Shown here one piece after another: positions 8,208 through 17,261 of a DNA stretch of 64,000 bases. Under the pieces are notes generated by a model, which worked only from the letters and a program-made list of their open reading frames with translations, did no database searches and was not told the DNA's origin. Both the position numbers and the translations under genes were made by a program. The stretch comes from Microbispora rosea (GTDB lineage: Bacteria > Actinomycetota > Actinomycetes > Streptosporangiales > Streptosporangiaceae). Positions within the stretch are counted from its first letter, which is position 1, and each line of letters opens with the position of its first letter. The stretch is from contig NZ_FTNI01000003.1 of NCBI RefSeq assembly GCF_900156315.1, positions 186,001 through 250,000 on the forward strand. The letters run 5' to 3'.

Positions 8208-8624
8208 ATGAACAGCACCACCGTCTCTGCCGAGCTAGGCCTTCGGCTTGTGGTCCCCGACCGTACGACCGTCCCCCTGCTCGCCGGCCTGAGTTACACG
8301 GCCGAGGATCCGTACGCCATCCGGATGGCCTTCCACGTGGGGAATGACGAGCCGGTCGAGTGGATCTTCGCCCGCGAGCTGCTGACCGTGGGCATCGTGC
8401 GACGCGTGGGTGAAGGCGACGTCCAGGTGTGGCCGGCCCGCTCGGACGGCGAGCGGACGCTCAACATCAGCCTCACCTCGCCCTTCGGCCAGGCCCTGTT
8501 CGAGGTGCCCCTGGCCCCCCTCACCGAGTTCCTGCATCGGACCTACGAGCTCGTCCCCGCCGGTCGTGAGACCGACTTCATGGACCTGGACGAGGAGCTC
8601 ACCAACATGCTCTGGAGCTCCTAG
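8208..8624 (+). CDS. ssgB: SsgB-like sporulation and cell division regulator
   Basis: A 138-residue SsgA-like protein. MNSTTVSAELGLRLVVPD, the DPYAIRMAFHVGNDEPVEWIFARELL core and the C-terminal DLDEELTNMLWSS follow the SsgB pattern closely. In Streptomyces, SsgB recruits FtsZ to sporulation septum sites together with SsgA, so this marks a sporulating filamentous actinomycete. The start at 8208 is set by homology; an AAAGG lies about 11 bases upstream, which is rather distant. It converges with the DUF305 gene 5 bases away. SsgB rather than another SsgA-like paralogue is my best assignment, not proven. Confidence 0.85.
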   Translation: MNSTTVSAELGLRLVVPDRTTVPLLAGLSYTAEDPYAIRMAFHVGNDEPVEWIFARELLTVGIVRRVGEGDVQVWPARSDGERTLNISLTSPFGQALFEVPLAPLTEFLHRTYELVPAGRETDFMDLDEELTNMLWSS

Positions 8625-8629
8625 AACAG

Positions 8630-9280
8630 CTAGCCCAGCCTCCGCTGGATCCCTCGCATCCGGGCGATCTCGATCTGCTGGCCGGAGACGACGTCCTGGG
8701 CCATGGTCCGCATGGCCCGGTCCCGTCCCCGGCGCAGCTCCTGTGCCGCCATGCCCACCGCGCCCTCGTGGTGCCGGATCATCAGCGTGAGGAACAGCGT
8801 GTCGAAGTCGCGCCCTCGCGCCGTACGCAGCCGGGTGAGCTCCTCCTCGCTCGCCATGCCGTAGCCGCTCATCCCGCGGTCATTCGTGCCGTGGTCGTGC
8901 GCGGGCGGCGGGGTGCGGCCCAGTCCCCGCAGCCACGACTCCATCACGGCGATCTCCGGGCGCTGCCCGTCCAGCACGCGTTCGGCCACCGCCGTCACCA
9001 GCGGGTCTCCGGTCCGCGCCGCGGCCAGCCCGGCCATCTCCAGCGCCTGCCGGTGATGCGGGATCATCGCCTCGGCGAACCATACGTCCGCCGCCACGGG
9101 CCCCGCCTCCGCCGGTGAGCGGGCAGGCGCGGAGCCGGAGTGCCCCGGGGCCCCGGGGACGACCACCGGGGCGTCGGCGTGCGCCGGCGGAGCGGCTCCG
9201 GACGAGCAGGCGGCCAGCATCGGCGCAACTGCCAGCGCAACCGTTACCAATCCGGTCCGCACCGGCCGCGGGCTCGACAT
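8630..9280 (-). CDS. DUF305 lipoprotein
   Basis: A 216-residue exported protein with a signal peptide ending in the lipobox LAAC at about residue 24, so probably lipid-anchored outside the membrane. Two HH motifs, IPHHRQALEMA and IRHHEGAVGMA, with the DTLFLTLM region define the DUF305 ferritin-like helical family, often linked to metal (copper) handling. A His/Met-rich insert (HDHGTNDRGMSGYGM) lies between them. Start codon choice is uncertain between ATGs at 9280 and 9289. It is divergent from the LVIVD lipoprotein gene, a pairing that suggests related envelope roles. Confidence 0.85.
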   Translation of the reverse strand: MSSPRPVRTGLVTVALAVAPMLAACSSGAAPPAHADAPVVVPGAPGHSGSAPARSPAEAGPVAADVWFAEAMIPHHRQALEMAGLAAARTGDPLVTAVAERVLDGQRPEIAVMESWLRGLGRTPPPAHDHGTNDRGMSGYGMASEEELTRLRTARGRDFDTLFLTLMIRHHEGAVGMAAQELRRGRDRAMRTMAQDVVSGQQIEIARMRGIQRRLG

Positions 9281-9321
9281 AACTTCCATAGTGGGTGATG
9301 ATCCGCGGACATGGGGGCGAC

Positions 9322-10701
9322 GTGAGCAGACCGAGGCTGAAGGCCGCACTGGTGGCGTCCGCCCTCCTCCTGGCCCCCGCCTGCGCCTCCGGCGAACCCG
9401 CGCCGTCCCCGGCGGCCGCTCCGACCGGCATCCCGGGCCAGGACGAGATCCGGCACAGCCCCAACATGACGCTGGTCGCCAACGTCCCCCTGGCGGCGCC
9501 GTTCGACGGCCCGGACGACTGGGGCACCGACATGGCCTTCCAGGGCCGCTACGCGTTCGTGGGCAACTACGGGGGCTTCACGGTGCACGACATCGGCGAC
9601 CCCGAGCACCCCAAGGCCGTCGCCCGGGTCGCGTGCCCCGGCGGGCAGAACGACATCTCGGTCTCCGGCGACCTGCTGTTCCTGTCGGTGGACGAACCCC
9701 GCACGGACGACACCTGCGCGAGCCAGGCCGGCGACCCGGCGGCCGCGGGAGCGTGGGAGGGCATCCGTGTCTTCGACATCTCCGACAAGACCCACCCGCG
9801 GTACCTGAAGTCCGTACGTACCGAGTGCGGCTCCCACACGCACGCCGTCGTGCCGGGGAAGGACGCGGGGACGGTCTACCTGTACGTCTCCTCCCCCGGC
9901 CCGGAGCCGGACACGACGAACTGCGCGCCGCCCCACCAGAACATCTCGATCGTGGAGGTCCCCGTCGCCGATCCCGGGAGCGCACGGGTCGTGGCCAAGC
10001 CCGAACTGTTCGCGGGCAGGCCGGCGGGCGAGGAGGAGACGGGCGGCTGCCACGACATCACCGTCTACCCGGAGAAGCACCTGGCCGCGGGCGCGTGCTT
10101 CGGTGACGGCGTCCTGCTGGACATCTCCGACCCGGTGCGTCCGAAGCTGCTGCAGACCGTGCGCGACGAGAAGAACTTCTCCATCTGGCACTCGGCCACG
10201 TTCGACAACGAGGGCACCAAGGTCGTCTTCAGCGACGAGCTGGGCGGCGGGATGGCCGCCACCTGCCTGCCCTCCATCAGCGCGACCAAGGGCGCGGACG
10301 CGATCTACGCGCTGACGCCGGAGCGCACGCTCGTCCGGCAGGGCTACTTCAAGATCCCCCGAGCGCAGAGCGCCGAGGAGAACTGCGTGGCCCACAACGG
10401 CGCGCTGATTCCCGTCCCGGGCCGCGACGTCATGGTGCAGGGCTGGTACATGGGCGGAGTCTCGGTCTGGGACTTCACCGACTCCGCCCACCCGCAGGAG
10501 ATCGCCTACTTCGAGCGCGGGCCGCTGGCGCCGGAGCTCCATCTCGGCGGCTCCTGGTCGGCCTACTACTACAACGGCTACATCTACTCCAGCGACATCA
10601 CCAAGGGCCTCGACGTGCTGCGTCTGGACGATCCCCGCACCGATCCCGCCAAGGCCGTACGCCGTGACGAGCTCAACGCCCAGAGCCAGCGCTCCTACTG
10701 A
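9322..10701 (+). CDS. LVIVD-repeat secreted lipoprotein
   Basis: A 459-residue protein with a lipoprotein signal (LLLAPAC at about residue 21). Repeated units such as YAFVGNYGGFTVHDIGDPEHPK, IRVFDISDKTHPRYLK and VSVWDFTDSAHPQEIAYF fit the LVIVD beta-propeller repeat, a cell-surface scaffold of unknown ligand. GTG at 9322 was preferred because GGGGG lies just upstream and the signal peptide begins there; an in-frame ATG lies 9 codons earlier. Only about 40 bases separate it from the divergent DUF305 gene. Confidence 0.8.
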   Translation: MSRPRLKAALVASALLLAPACASGEPAPSPAAAPTGIPGQDEIRHSPNMTLVANVPLAAPFDGPDDWGTDMAFQGRYAFVGNYGGFTVHDIGDPEHPKAVARVACPGGQNDISVSGDLLFLSVDEPRTDDTCASQAGDPAAAGAWEGIRVFDISDKTHPRYLKSVRTECGSHTHAVVPGKDAGTVYLYVSSPGPEPDTTNCAPPHQNISIVEVPVADPGSARVVAKPELFAGRPAGEEETGGCHDITVYPEKHLAAGACFGDGVLLDISDPVRPKLLQTVRDEKNFSIWHSATFDNEGTKVVFSDELGGGMAATCLPSISATKGADAIYALTPERTLVRQGYFKIPRAQSAEENCVAHNGALIPVPGRDVMVQGWYMGGVSVWDFTDSAHPQEIAYFERGPLAPELHLGGSWSAYYYNGYIYSSDITKGLDVLRLDDPRTDPAKAVRRDELNAQSQRSY

Positions 10702-10705
10702 AGGA

Positions 10706-11536
10706 TCACGGGTCGAGGTCGGCCGCGGAACGCTCGGCGAAGACCTTCATGGCCTCCAGCGTGATCGGTCCGGGCGCCTGCGGCAGCACCTTCCCGTCCA
10801 CGGCCCTGATCGGCTGGATGTCGCGGGTGGTGGAGGTGAGGAAGGCCTCCTCGGCCTCGTACAGCGCCGAGATCGGCACGTCCACCTCTTCGCCGCCGCA
10901 CCACTCGAGGGTGAGCGCGCGGGTGACGCCGGCCAGGCAGCCGGAGGAGAGCGTCGGGGTGATCAGGCGCCCGCCGGTGACGATGAAGATGTTGCTCCCG
11001 GTGCCCTCGCACAGGTTGTCGGCGAGGTTCTCGAAGATCGCCTCGGCGCCGCCGCGCTCCTTGGCGTACGCCAGGGCCTTGGCGTTGTCGCCGTAGGAGG
11101 TGCTCTTGACGCCGGCCAGCGCGCCGCGCTCGTTGCGGGGCCAGGGCACCACGGTGACGTCGGCCGTGGCGGGGAACGGCGCCTGCTCGCCCACGATGAC
11201 GATGGCGTTCGTGCCGGCCGACCCCCGGTCGGAGCCGAGCGGGCCCGGGCCGCTGGTGTAGGTGATCCTGATGCGGGCCAGCGGCCACTTCGGCGCGGCC
11301 GCCAGGCAGCGGCGCACACCGTCGGCGATCGCGGCGACGTCGGGCTCGGGCAGGTCCATCCGCTTGGCCGACAGCGCCAGCCGGTCGAGGTGGCGGGTCA
11401 GCGCGAAGGACTCCCCGTTCACCGCCTTGATCGTCTCGAACACGCCGTCGCCGACCATGAGCCCGTGGTCGTACACCGAGACCACGGCCTTGCCGGGCTC
11501 GTACAGCTCTCCGTTCACCCAGATGGGTACAGACAT
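10706..11536 (-). CDS. pabC: Aminodeoxychorismate lyase-like class IV aminotransferase
   Basis: A 276-residue PLP enzyme of fold type IV. It shows VYDHGLMVGDGVFETIK, the likely PLP lysine K144 in AGVKSTSYGD, and the cofactor-binding ENLADNLCEGTGSNIF segment. Next to a PabB-like gene (15-base gap, same strand) it most likely splits 4-amino-4-deoxychorismate to p-aminobenzoate and pyruvate for folate. Branched-chain or D-amino acid transamination is an alternative, since class IV sequences are hard to separate. Confidence 0.8.
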   Translation of the reverse strand: MSVPIWVNGELYEPGKAVVSVYDHGLMVGDGVFETIKAVNGESFALTRHLDRLALSAKRMDLPEPDVAAIADGVRRCLAAAPKWPLARIRITYTSGPGPLGSDRGSAGTNAIVIVGEQAPFPATADVTVVPWPRNERGALAGVKSTSYGDNAKALAYAKERGGAEAIFENLADNLCEGTGSNIFIVTGGRLITPTLSSGCLAGVTRALTLEWCGGEEVDVPISALYEAEEAFLTSTTRDIQPIRAVDGKVLPQAPGPITLEAMKVFAERSAADLDP

Positions 11537-11551
11537 CTCCTGCTCCGTTCG

Positions 11552-12577
11552 TTACCGATGTCGCGGCCCGTCCCCGGCCCGTCCCGCGGAGGCGAGGCCG
11601 ATGAGCCGGGCGGCCTTGAGCTCGGTCTCGTGCCATTCCCTCCCGGGGTCGGACCCCCAGGTGATGCCCGCTCCCGTACCGAACCGGATCGCGTCGTGCT
11701 CGATCCAGAAGGTGCGGATGCCGACCGCCAGCGCCCCCTCGCGCCGGTCGGCGTCGACCCAGCCCACGGCCCCACAGTACGGCCCGCGGGGCTCCGGTTC
11801 GAGCTCGTTGATGATCCGCAGCGCCGACGACTTCGGCGCCCCGGTCACCGAACCCGGGGGGAAGGTGGCGGCGAACAGCTCCGGCCAGCCGGCGTCGCCG
11901 TCCAGCCGCGCCCGCACCGTGGACACCAGGTGCACGAGCCCGGGGTGCTCCTCGACCGCGAACAGCGAGGGCACGGTCACAGAGCCTACCTCCGCCACGC
12001 GACCGAGGTCGTTGCGAACCAGGTCGACGATCATGAGGTTCTCCGCGTAGTCCTTGTGGAGGAGATCGTCCGCCGTCACGCCGGTGCCCTTGATCGGCCG
12101 GGACTCGACCACCGCGCCGCGCCTGGACAGGTACAGCTCCGGCGAGGCCGACACGACCGTCAGCCCCGGCACGTCCACGACGGCCGCGTACGGCGCGGGG
12201 TTGCCCTCGGCCAGCCGTGCGGCGAGGGCGAGGGGGTCCACGTCCGGCGAGGGCAGCGGCGCGGACAGGACGCGGCAGAGGTTGGCCTGGTAGACCTCTC
12301 CCCGCTCGATGTAGTCCCTGATCCGCCGGACGCCCCGCTCGTATCCCTCCCGGTCGAGGGACGTGGCCCAGGCGTCCCGGCCGGGTCCCCCCCACCGGCC
12401 ACGCGGCGGGGGCAACGGAGCGCGCCGCACGTCGTCGAACCGCGCGCAGACGACCTTCCCCTCGTATGACACGACCACCGCCCACCAGCCGGAGCCGTCG
12501 AGGGCGGCCAGGTCGGTGGTCACCTCCCGCAGGCCGGTGGCCAGGTATCCCCCAATATGGGCGAAGGCGTCGTACAC
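11552..12577 (-). CDS. pabB: Aminodeoxychorismate synthase component I-like enzyme
   Basis: A 341-residue chorismate-binding enzyme with a short N-terminal part. Signature segments are RPIKGTGVTADDLL, IVDLVRNDLGRVAEVGSV and FPPGSVTGAPKSSALRII. It would convert chorismate to 4-amino-4-deoxychorismate using ammonia from a glutaminase encoded elsewhere. It is the first gene of the pabB-pabC pair. The GTG at 12577 is the only start that keeps the N-terminus compact; a long upstream in-frame extension is low quality and overlaps the LysR gene. Length fits the compact actinobacterial PabB form. Confidence 0.85.
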   Translation of the reverse strand: MYDAFAHIGGYLATGLREVTTDLAALDGSGWWAVVVSYEGKVVCARFDDVRRAPLPPPRGRWGGPGRDAWATSLDREGYERGVRRIRDYIERGEVYQANLCRVLSAPLPSPDVDPLALAARLAEGNPAPYAAVVDVPGLTVVSASPELYLSRRGAVVESRPIKGTGVTADDLLHKDYAENLMIVDLVRNDLGRVAEVGSVTVPSLFAVEEHPGLVHLVSTVRARLDGDAGWPELFAATFPPGSVTGAPKSSALRIINELEPEPRGPYCGAVGWVDADRREGALAVGIRTFWIEHDAIRFGTGAGITWGSDPGREWHETELKAARLIGLASAGRAGDGPRHR

Positions 12578-12627
12578 GTGTCCATTCTCGCGTCCCCGGG
12601 CGGCCGGGTGGCTCCCGGAGCCGCGAA

Positions 12628-13527
12628 TCAGACGGCCCGGCGGGCCAGCAGGCCGAGCAGCGCGCGGGCGGCGGGGAGCGGAGCCGTGCGTGGGAGGGCG
12701 GCGTACACGGTGCGGCGCGGCGCGAACTCGCCGAGCGACCGCAGCGCCACGTCCGCGCGTACGGCGGGCGCGGCCATGGCGGGCACCAGCGTCACCCCGA
12801 GCCCGGCGGCCACGTAGCCGAGCTTGCCGGTCCACTCCCCGATCCGCAGGTCGACCCTGGGGGCGAAGCCGGCCCGGGCACAGGCGGCGCCGAGCATGGT
12901 CACGGTGCCGGGAGGGGCACCCTCGATCCAGCTCTCCTCGCGCAGGTCGCGCAGGTCCACCTGCTCGCTCCCGGCCAGTGGGTGGTCGCCGGGGAGGGCG
13001 ACGAGCAGCTCGTCCTCCATCAGGCGGGTGACCTCCACCTCGGGACCCGCCCCCAGCCCGGAGGGGTAGTCGCTCACGACCGCGATGTCGATCTCCGCGC
13101 GGCCGAGGCCGTCCATGAGCGCGGTGCTCAGGCCCTCCACCATGCTGACCGCCACCTCCGGGCGGGAGGCCCGCAGCTCGCGCAGCGCGGCGGGGACCAG
13201 CACGGCGTTGGCCGTGGCGAACGCGCCGACCCGCAGCCGCCCGCCGCTGCCCTGGTGGATGGCGGCGAGCTCCTCCCCCGCCCGGCCGAGCCGCTCCAGC
13301 ACCTCGCGGGCGTAGCGGTGCAGCGTCCGGCCCGCGGGCGTCAGCCGCACCCCCCGCGGCAGCCGCGCGAACAGCGGGCCGCCCGCCTGGGCCTCCAGGG
13401 ACGCGATGCGCCGGGACACGGCTGACTGGGTGTAGTTGAGCTGTATCGCGGCGGCCGTGAACGATCCCGTACGGGCCACGACGTCGAGCAGCACAAGCGC
13501 GTCGGTGTCGAACATGCTCCGATCCAT
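12628..13527 (-). CDS. LysR-family transcriptional regulator
   Basis: A 299-residue regulator. The N-terminal winged helix (FTAAAIQLNYTQSAVSRRIASLEAQ) is followed by a periplasmic-binding-protein-like effector domain. It is divergent from the beta-hydroxyacid dehydrogenase gene across 72 bases, the usual arrangement for a LysR regulator and its target, so it probably controls that gene and itself from the shared gap. The inducer is unknown. Confidence 0.9.
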   Translation of the reverse strand: MDRSMFDTDALVLLDVVARTGSFTAAAIQLNYTQSAVSRRIASLEAQAGGPLFARLPRGVRLTPAGRTLHRYAREVLERLGRAGEELAAIHQGSGGRLRVGAFATANAVLVPAALRELRASRPEVAVSMVEGLSTALMDGLGRAEIDIAVVSDYPSGLGAGPEVEVTRLMEDELLVALPGDHPLAGSEQVDLRDLREESWIEGAPPGTVTMLGAACARAGFAPRVDLRIGEWTGKLGYVAAGLGVTLVPAMAAPAVRADVALRSLGEFAPRRTVYAALPRTAPLPAARALLGLLARRAV

Positions 13528-13599
13528 GAGGGAGGGGGATGAACGCCATGCAATCTAGTCGCTGGTGGAACGGCTTTTGCCTCCAATAATGTCCAAGAC

Positions 13600-14502
13600 A
13601 TGATTGCTTTTCTTGGTTTGGGGCGTATGGGGATCCCGATGGCCGGCCGCCTCGTCGCGGCCGGTCACCAGGTGACCGTGTGGAACCGTACGCCACGGGA
13701 CGTGCCGGGGGCGGAGGCGGCCCCCTCCGCCGCGGAGGCCGCGGCCGGAGCGGACGTCGTGATCACGATGCTGAGCGATCCCGACGCGGTGTCCGATGTG
13801 GTGCGGGCGGCGCTGCCGGGGCTGCGGCCGGGATCGGTGCTGGTGGAGATGTCCACGATCGGCCCCGGCGCGGTGCGGAGCCTGCGGGACCTGCTTCCCG
13901 AGGGCGTGGGCCTGGTCGACGCCCCCGTGCTCGGCAGCGTGGGCCCGGCCGCCGATGGAACGCTGGTCGTGCTCGCCGGGGGCCGCCGCGAGGACCTCGA
14001 CCGGGTGTCGGACGTGCTGCGCGTCTTCGGGACGGTGCACGAGGCGGGCGGGCCGGAGTCGGGCGCCGCTACCAAGCTCGCCGTGATGAGCGCGCTGGTG
14101 ACCGCCCAGGTGGGACTGGCGGAGACGCTGGCCTACGCGGACGGCCTCGGAGTCGGCCGCGCCGCGCTCCTGGACGTCCTCGGGGCGACGCCGCTGGCCG
14201 GGCTCGCGGAGCGCCTGCGGCCGGTAGCCGAGTCGGGCCCGTTCGAGACGAGGTACGCCCTCGGACTGGCCGCCAAGGACCTGCGGCTGGCCACCGAGGG
14301 GCCGGGGAGCCGTCAGACGGTGACCGCCGCCGCGCGCGACCTGCTCGCGGATGCGGTCGCGGCCGGGCTGGCGGGGCACGACCTCACCGCCGTCGTCCCG
14401 TTCGCGGCGTCCCGGGCGGCCGAAGCCCCCACGGCGAAGGAGGTGCGGGCGGTCAACCCGCCCTCCGCCCCGGCGGCCGACGGCCGTTCCGACCGGGACT
14501 GA
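13600..14502 (+). CDS. Beta-hydroxyacid dehydrogenase family NAD(P)-binding protein
   Basis: A 300-residue enzyme of the 3-hydroxyisobutyrate/6-phosphogluconate dehydrogenase family. The N-terminal FLGLGRMGIPMAGRL Rossmann motif with WNRT suggests NADP preference. The DAPVLGSVGPAADGTL region replaces the usual DAPVSGG, and the conserved lysine is present in ATKLAVM, but the Asn normally four residues later is Met. The substrate pocket is therefore probably atypical. It is divergent from the LysR regulator, its likely controller. Confidence 0.82.
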   Translation: MIAFLGLGRMGIPMAGRLVAAGHQVTVWNRTPRDVPGAEAAPSAAEAAAGADVVITMLSDPDAVSDVVRAALPGLRPGSVLVEMSTIGPGAVRSLRDLLPEGVGLVDAPVLGSVGPAADGTLVVLAGGRREDLDRVSDVLRVFGTVHEAGGPESGAATKLAVMSALVTAQVGLAETLAYADGLGVGRAALLDVLGATPLAGLAERLRPVAESGPFETRYALGLAAKDLRLATEGPGSRQTVTAAARDLLADAVAAGLAGHDLTAVVPFAASRAAEAPTAKEVRAVNPPSAPAADGRSDRD

Positions 14503-14594
14503 TGATCGAGGTCGAGGTGGTCGCCGCCCTCTGAGGTGTCAGCCCGGGGGTCCCAGCTCGGGGGGGTCCAAGCCCAGGGTCTCAGCCCAGAGTC

Positions 14595-16142
14595 TCAGCC
14601 CAGGGGGCCGACGGCGGACTCGGCGGCGGCGACCACGACGCCGCTTTCGACGAGGCGGACGACCGCCTCGATCTCCGGTGCGAGGAAGCGGTCGGGCCCC
14701 GGCCCCGCCACCGGCTCGCGCAGCGCCTCGACCACCGCGCCCGTCCCGGGCGCGGGCGCGTGCGGCCTGCGCAGGTCGAGCGCCCTGGCGGCGGTCAGCA
14801 GCTCGATCGCGAGCACACGGGTGAGGCCGTCGACGGCGCGGCGCAGCTTGCGGCCCGCCGACCAGCCCATCGAGACGTGGTCCTCCTGCATCGCGGAGCT
14901 CGGGATCGAGTCCACGCTGGCCGGCACCGCCAGCCGCTTGAGCTCGGACACGATCGCCGCCTGGGTGTACTGCGCGATCATGTGCCCGGAGTCCACCCCC
15001 GGGTCGTCGGCGAGGAACGCCGGGAGGCCGTGGCTGCGCGCCACGTCCAGCATGCGGTCGGTGCGCCGCTCGGCGATCGACGCGAGGTCGGCCACCGCGA
15101 TGGCCAGGAAGTCCAGGACGTACGCCACCGGGGCGCCGTGGAAGTTCCCGTTGGACTCCACCCGGCCGTCGGCGAGCACGACGGGATTGTCGATGGCACT
15201 GGCGATCTCGCGGGCCGCGACGGCGGACGCGTGCGCGAGGGTGTCCCTGGCGGCGCCGGCGACCTGGGGGGCGCAGCGCAGGGAGTAGGCGTCCTGGACC
15301 CGGGTGCAGGAGCCGTCGCGGTGGGAGGCCATCACGCCCGAGCCGGCGAGCAGCGTCCGCATGTTGGCCGCCGCCAGGGCCTGACCGGGATGGGGCCGCA
15401 GCGCCTGCAGGTCGGCCGCGAAGACGTAGTCGGTGCCGAGCAGCGCCTCCACGCTCATCGCGGCGCTGATGTCGGCGGTCGTGAGGAGCCGCGACAGGTC
15501 GTGCAGCGCGAGCACCAGCATGCCGAGCATGCCGTCGGTGCCGTTGATCAGCGCGAGCCCCTCCTTGGCCGCCAGCTCGACGGGCTCGACGCCGTATTCC
15601 TTGAGCGCCTCCGCGGTGGGCCGCAGACGCCCCTCGGCGTCCCGTACGACGCCCTCACCCATGATCGTCAGGGCGACGTGGGAGAGCGGGGCGAGGTCGC
15701 CCGAGCAGCCGAGGCTGCCGTACTCGTGGACGACCGGGGTGAGCCGGGCGTTCAGCAGGGATTCCAGCACCCGGGCCGTGGCCGGGCGTACGCCGGTGTG
15801 CCCGGTGGCGAGCGTGCGCAGGCGCAGCAGCATCATGGCCCGCACGACCTCGGTCTCCACCTCGGGCCCCGAGCCGGCCGCGTGGGAGCGGACGAGGCTG
15901 CGCTGGAGCTGGGCGCGCAACGAAGGGTCGATGTGCCGGGTGGCCAGGGCGCCGAAACCGGTGGAGACGCCGTAGGCCGGGGTGTCGGCCTCCGCGAGCT
16001 CCTCCACCCGCCCCCGCGAGGCGGCCATCTCGGCGATCGCGTCGTCCGTCAGGCGGACCTGTGCGCCGTACCTCGCGACCCGGACCACGTCGTCGAAGGC
16101 GAGCGGTCCAGGGCCGACGCCCACGACCTCGTTGTCGTGCAT
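14595..16142 (-). CDS. hutH: Histidine ammonia-lyase
   Basis: A 515-residue enzyme of normal length that removes ammonia from L-histidine to give trans-urocanate, the first step of histidine breakdown. YGVSTGFGALA, GSLGCSGDLAPLSH and the downstream DNPVVLADG segment are diagnostic. The self-forming MIO cofactor triad reads C146-S147-G148 rather than the commoner Ala-Ser-Gly; I recall Cys in this place in Streptomyces enzymes too. No other hut genes are nearby. The ArsR-type regulator gene lies just upstream on the same strand and may control it. Confidence 0.92.
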   Translation of the reverse strand: MHDNEVVGVGPGPLAFDDVVRVARYGAQVRLTDDAIAEMAASRGRVEELAEADTPAYGVSTGFGALATRHIDPSLRAQLQRSLVRSHAAGSGPEVETEVVRAMMLLRLRTLATGHTGVRPATARVLESLLNARLTPVVHEYGSLGCSGDLAPLSHVALTIMGEGVVRDAEGRLRPTAEALKEYGVEPVELAAKEGLALINGTDGMLGMLVLALHDLSRLLTTADISAAMSVEALLGTDYVFAADLQALRPHPGQALAAANMRTLLAGSGVMASHRDGSCTRVQDAYSLRCAPQVAGAARDTLAHASAVAAREIASAIDNPVVLADGRVESNGNFHGAPVAYVLDFLAIAVADLASIAERRTDRMLDVARSHGLPAFLADDPGVDSGHMIAQYTQAAIVSELKRLAVPASVDSIPSSAMQEDHVSMGWSAGRKLRRAVDGLTRVLAIELLTAARALDLRRPHAPAPGTGAVVEALREPVAGPGPDRFLAPEIEAVVRLVESGVVVAAAESAVGPLG

Positions 16143-16204
16143 CGTCCCACTCTTTCACGTCGTGCTGCTCGCGCCCTGCGCGCGTGGCGGGTAACCAGCG
16201 TATC

Positions 16205-17011
16205 TCAGGTTAGCTCCTTACATCCAAAGATCCTTCCCAGTCCCTCCCGTCCCGCGCCGGTCAGCCGCAGGGCGCGGGGCACGGTGCCCCGGACCAGCCA
16301 CTCCCGCGCCAGGAGCCGGTCCAGCACCGCGGCGCCGAGCGCCCCGCCCAGGTGCGGGCGGCGCTCCAGCCAGTCGAGGCAGTCGGGGGCGAACCTGCGG
16401 CGGGCGCGGCGCACCTGCTCCACGTCCACGCCCAGCTCCGCCAGCGCCTCCGCTCCGCTCGCGGTCAGCAGGCAGCCGCCGTCGGCCTCGACCAGACGCC
16501 CCTCGCGCACCAGCGAGTCGTACAGTTCGACCCCCACCCGGCCGGCCAGGTGGTCGTAGCAGCTGCGGGCCTCCCGCAGCAGCCGGGCCTGCCGCGACTG
16601 CCGCAGGGACCGTACGGCGACGCGCCCGCTGATCCGCGCCAGCACCTCCAGCGTGCGGGCGACGTCGGGGCCGGCGAGGCGGTAGTAGCGATGCCGCCCC
16701 TGCTTGACCACGGTCACCAGGCCGCCGTCGAGGAGCCGGGCCAGATGGGAGCTCGCGGTGGGGGCGCTCACACCAGCGATAGCGGCCAGCTCCCCCGCCG
16801 CCAGCGCCCTGCCGTCGAGCAGCGCGGTGAGCATGGCGGCGCGGGCGGCGTCCGCGATCAGGGCCGCGACGGGGGCGATGTCGGCGTCTCCCGCGACCTC
16901 GGTGTTCCGCGCACCCTCGGCGGTTCCTCCGATCTCGGCCGTGCCGGGCTCTGGCGCGTTCCCGGCGGCGCCGGGGAGGGCGGCGTGTGTGCGGTCATGT
17001 GTGACGGACAT
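16205..17011 (-). CDS. ArsR-type winged-helix regulator
   Basis: A 268-residue protein with a low-complexity first 45 residues, then an ArsR-like DNA-binding domain: ARAAMLTALLDG, LAAIAGVSAPTASSHLARLLDGGLV and the wing KQGRHRYYRLAG. The C-terminal half (LYDSLVREGRLV, LDWLERRPHLGGALGAAVLDRLL) is the extended form seen in many actinobacterial members. No cysteine metal-binding motif of the metal sensors is seen, so the signal is unknown. It is 62 bases upstream of hutH on the same strand. Confidence 0.85.
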   Translation of the reverse strand: MSVTHDRTHAALPGAAGNAPEPGTAEIGGTAEGARNTEVAGDADIAPVAALIADAARAAMLTALLDGRALAAGELAAIAGVSAPTASSHLARLLDGGLVTVVKQGRHRYYRLAGPDVARTLEVLARISGRVAVRSLRQSRQARLLREARSCYDHLAGRVGVELYDSLVREGRLVEADGGCLLTASGAEALAELGVDVEQVRRARRRFAPDCLDWLERRPHLGGALGAAVLDRLLAREWLVRGTVPRALRLTGAGREGLGRIFGCKELT

Positions 17012-17161
17012 GCCTCGACGCTAACGCGGGGACGGTTCGACGGGGATGGAAGCATCGGCCGGAACTCGCGGCGTGAGCAGGGGGAACGCCTTTGATTTGG
17101 GGAGTCGGCGGGAGATTGGATAAAGTCTTCCCGTGAGCCCGGCCGGACAGAGCCGGGGAAC

Positions 17162-17233
17162 GCGGAAGTGGCTCAGTGGTAGAGCATCACCTTGCCAAGG
17201 TGAGGGTCGCGGGTTCGAATCCCGTCTTCCGCT
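17162..17233 (+). tRNA. tRNA-Gly(GCC), copy 1
   Basis: A 72-base cloverleaf: acceptor GCGGAAG/CTTCCGC, anticodon stem TCACC/GGTGA around TTGCCAA (anticodon GCC), T arm GCGGG-TTCGAAT-CCCGT, no encoded CCA. Identical to the copy at 49305. Confidence 0.96.
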
Positions 17234-17261
17234 CGGAGCTTGACACTGTGCAGCTTGTCAC

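Noticed and set aside
9244..10542. 432-codon minus-strand frame opposite the LVIVD lipoprotein gene
   Set aside because: Shadow of the plus-strand gene. It lacks any recognisable domain and has the Arg/Val-rich composition typical of antisense frames in high-GC DNA.
12578..13696. Upstream extension of the pabB frame to 714 codons
   Set aside because: The extra 373 codons overlap the LysR gene on the same strand in another frame and read as low-complexity shadow. PabB homology begins at the GTG at 12577.
14523..14602. Short repeats of CTCAGCCCAG near the hutH stop
   Set aside because: They are imperfect and few, and overlap the stop region. Ordinary slippage in GC-rich DNA explains them; no CRISPR or other array structure.
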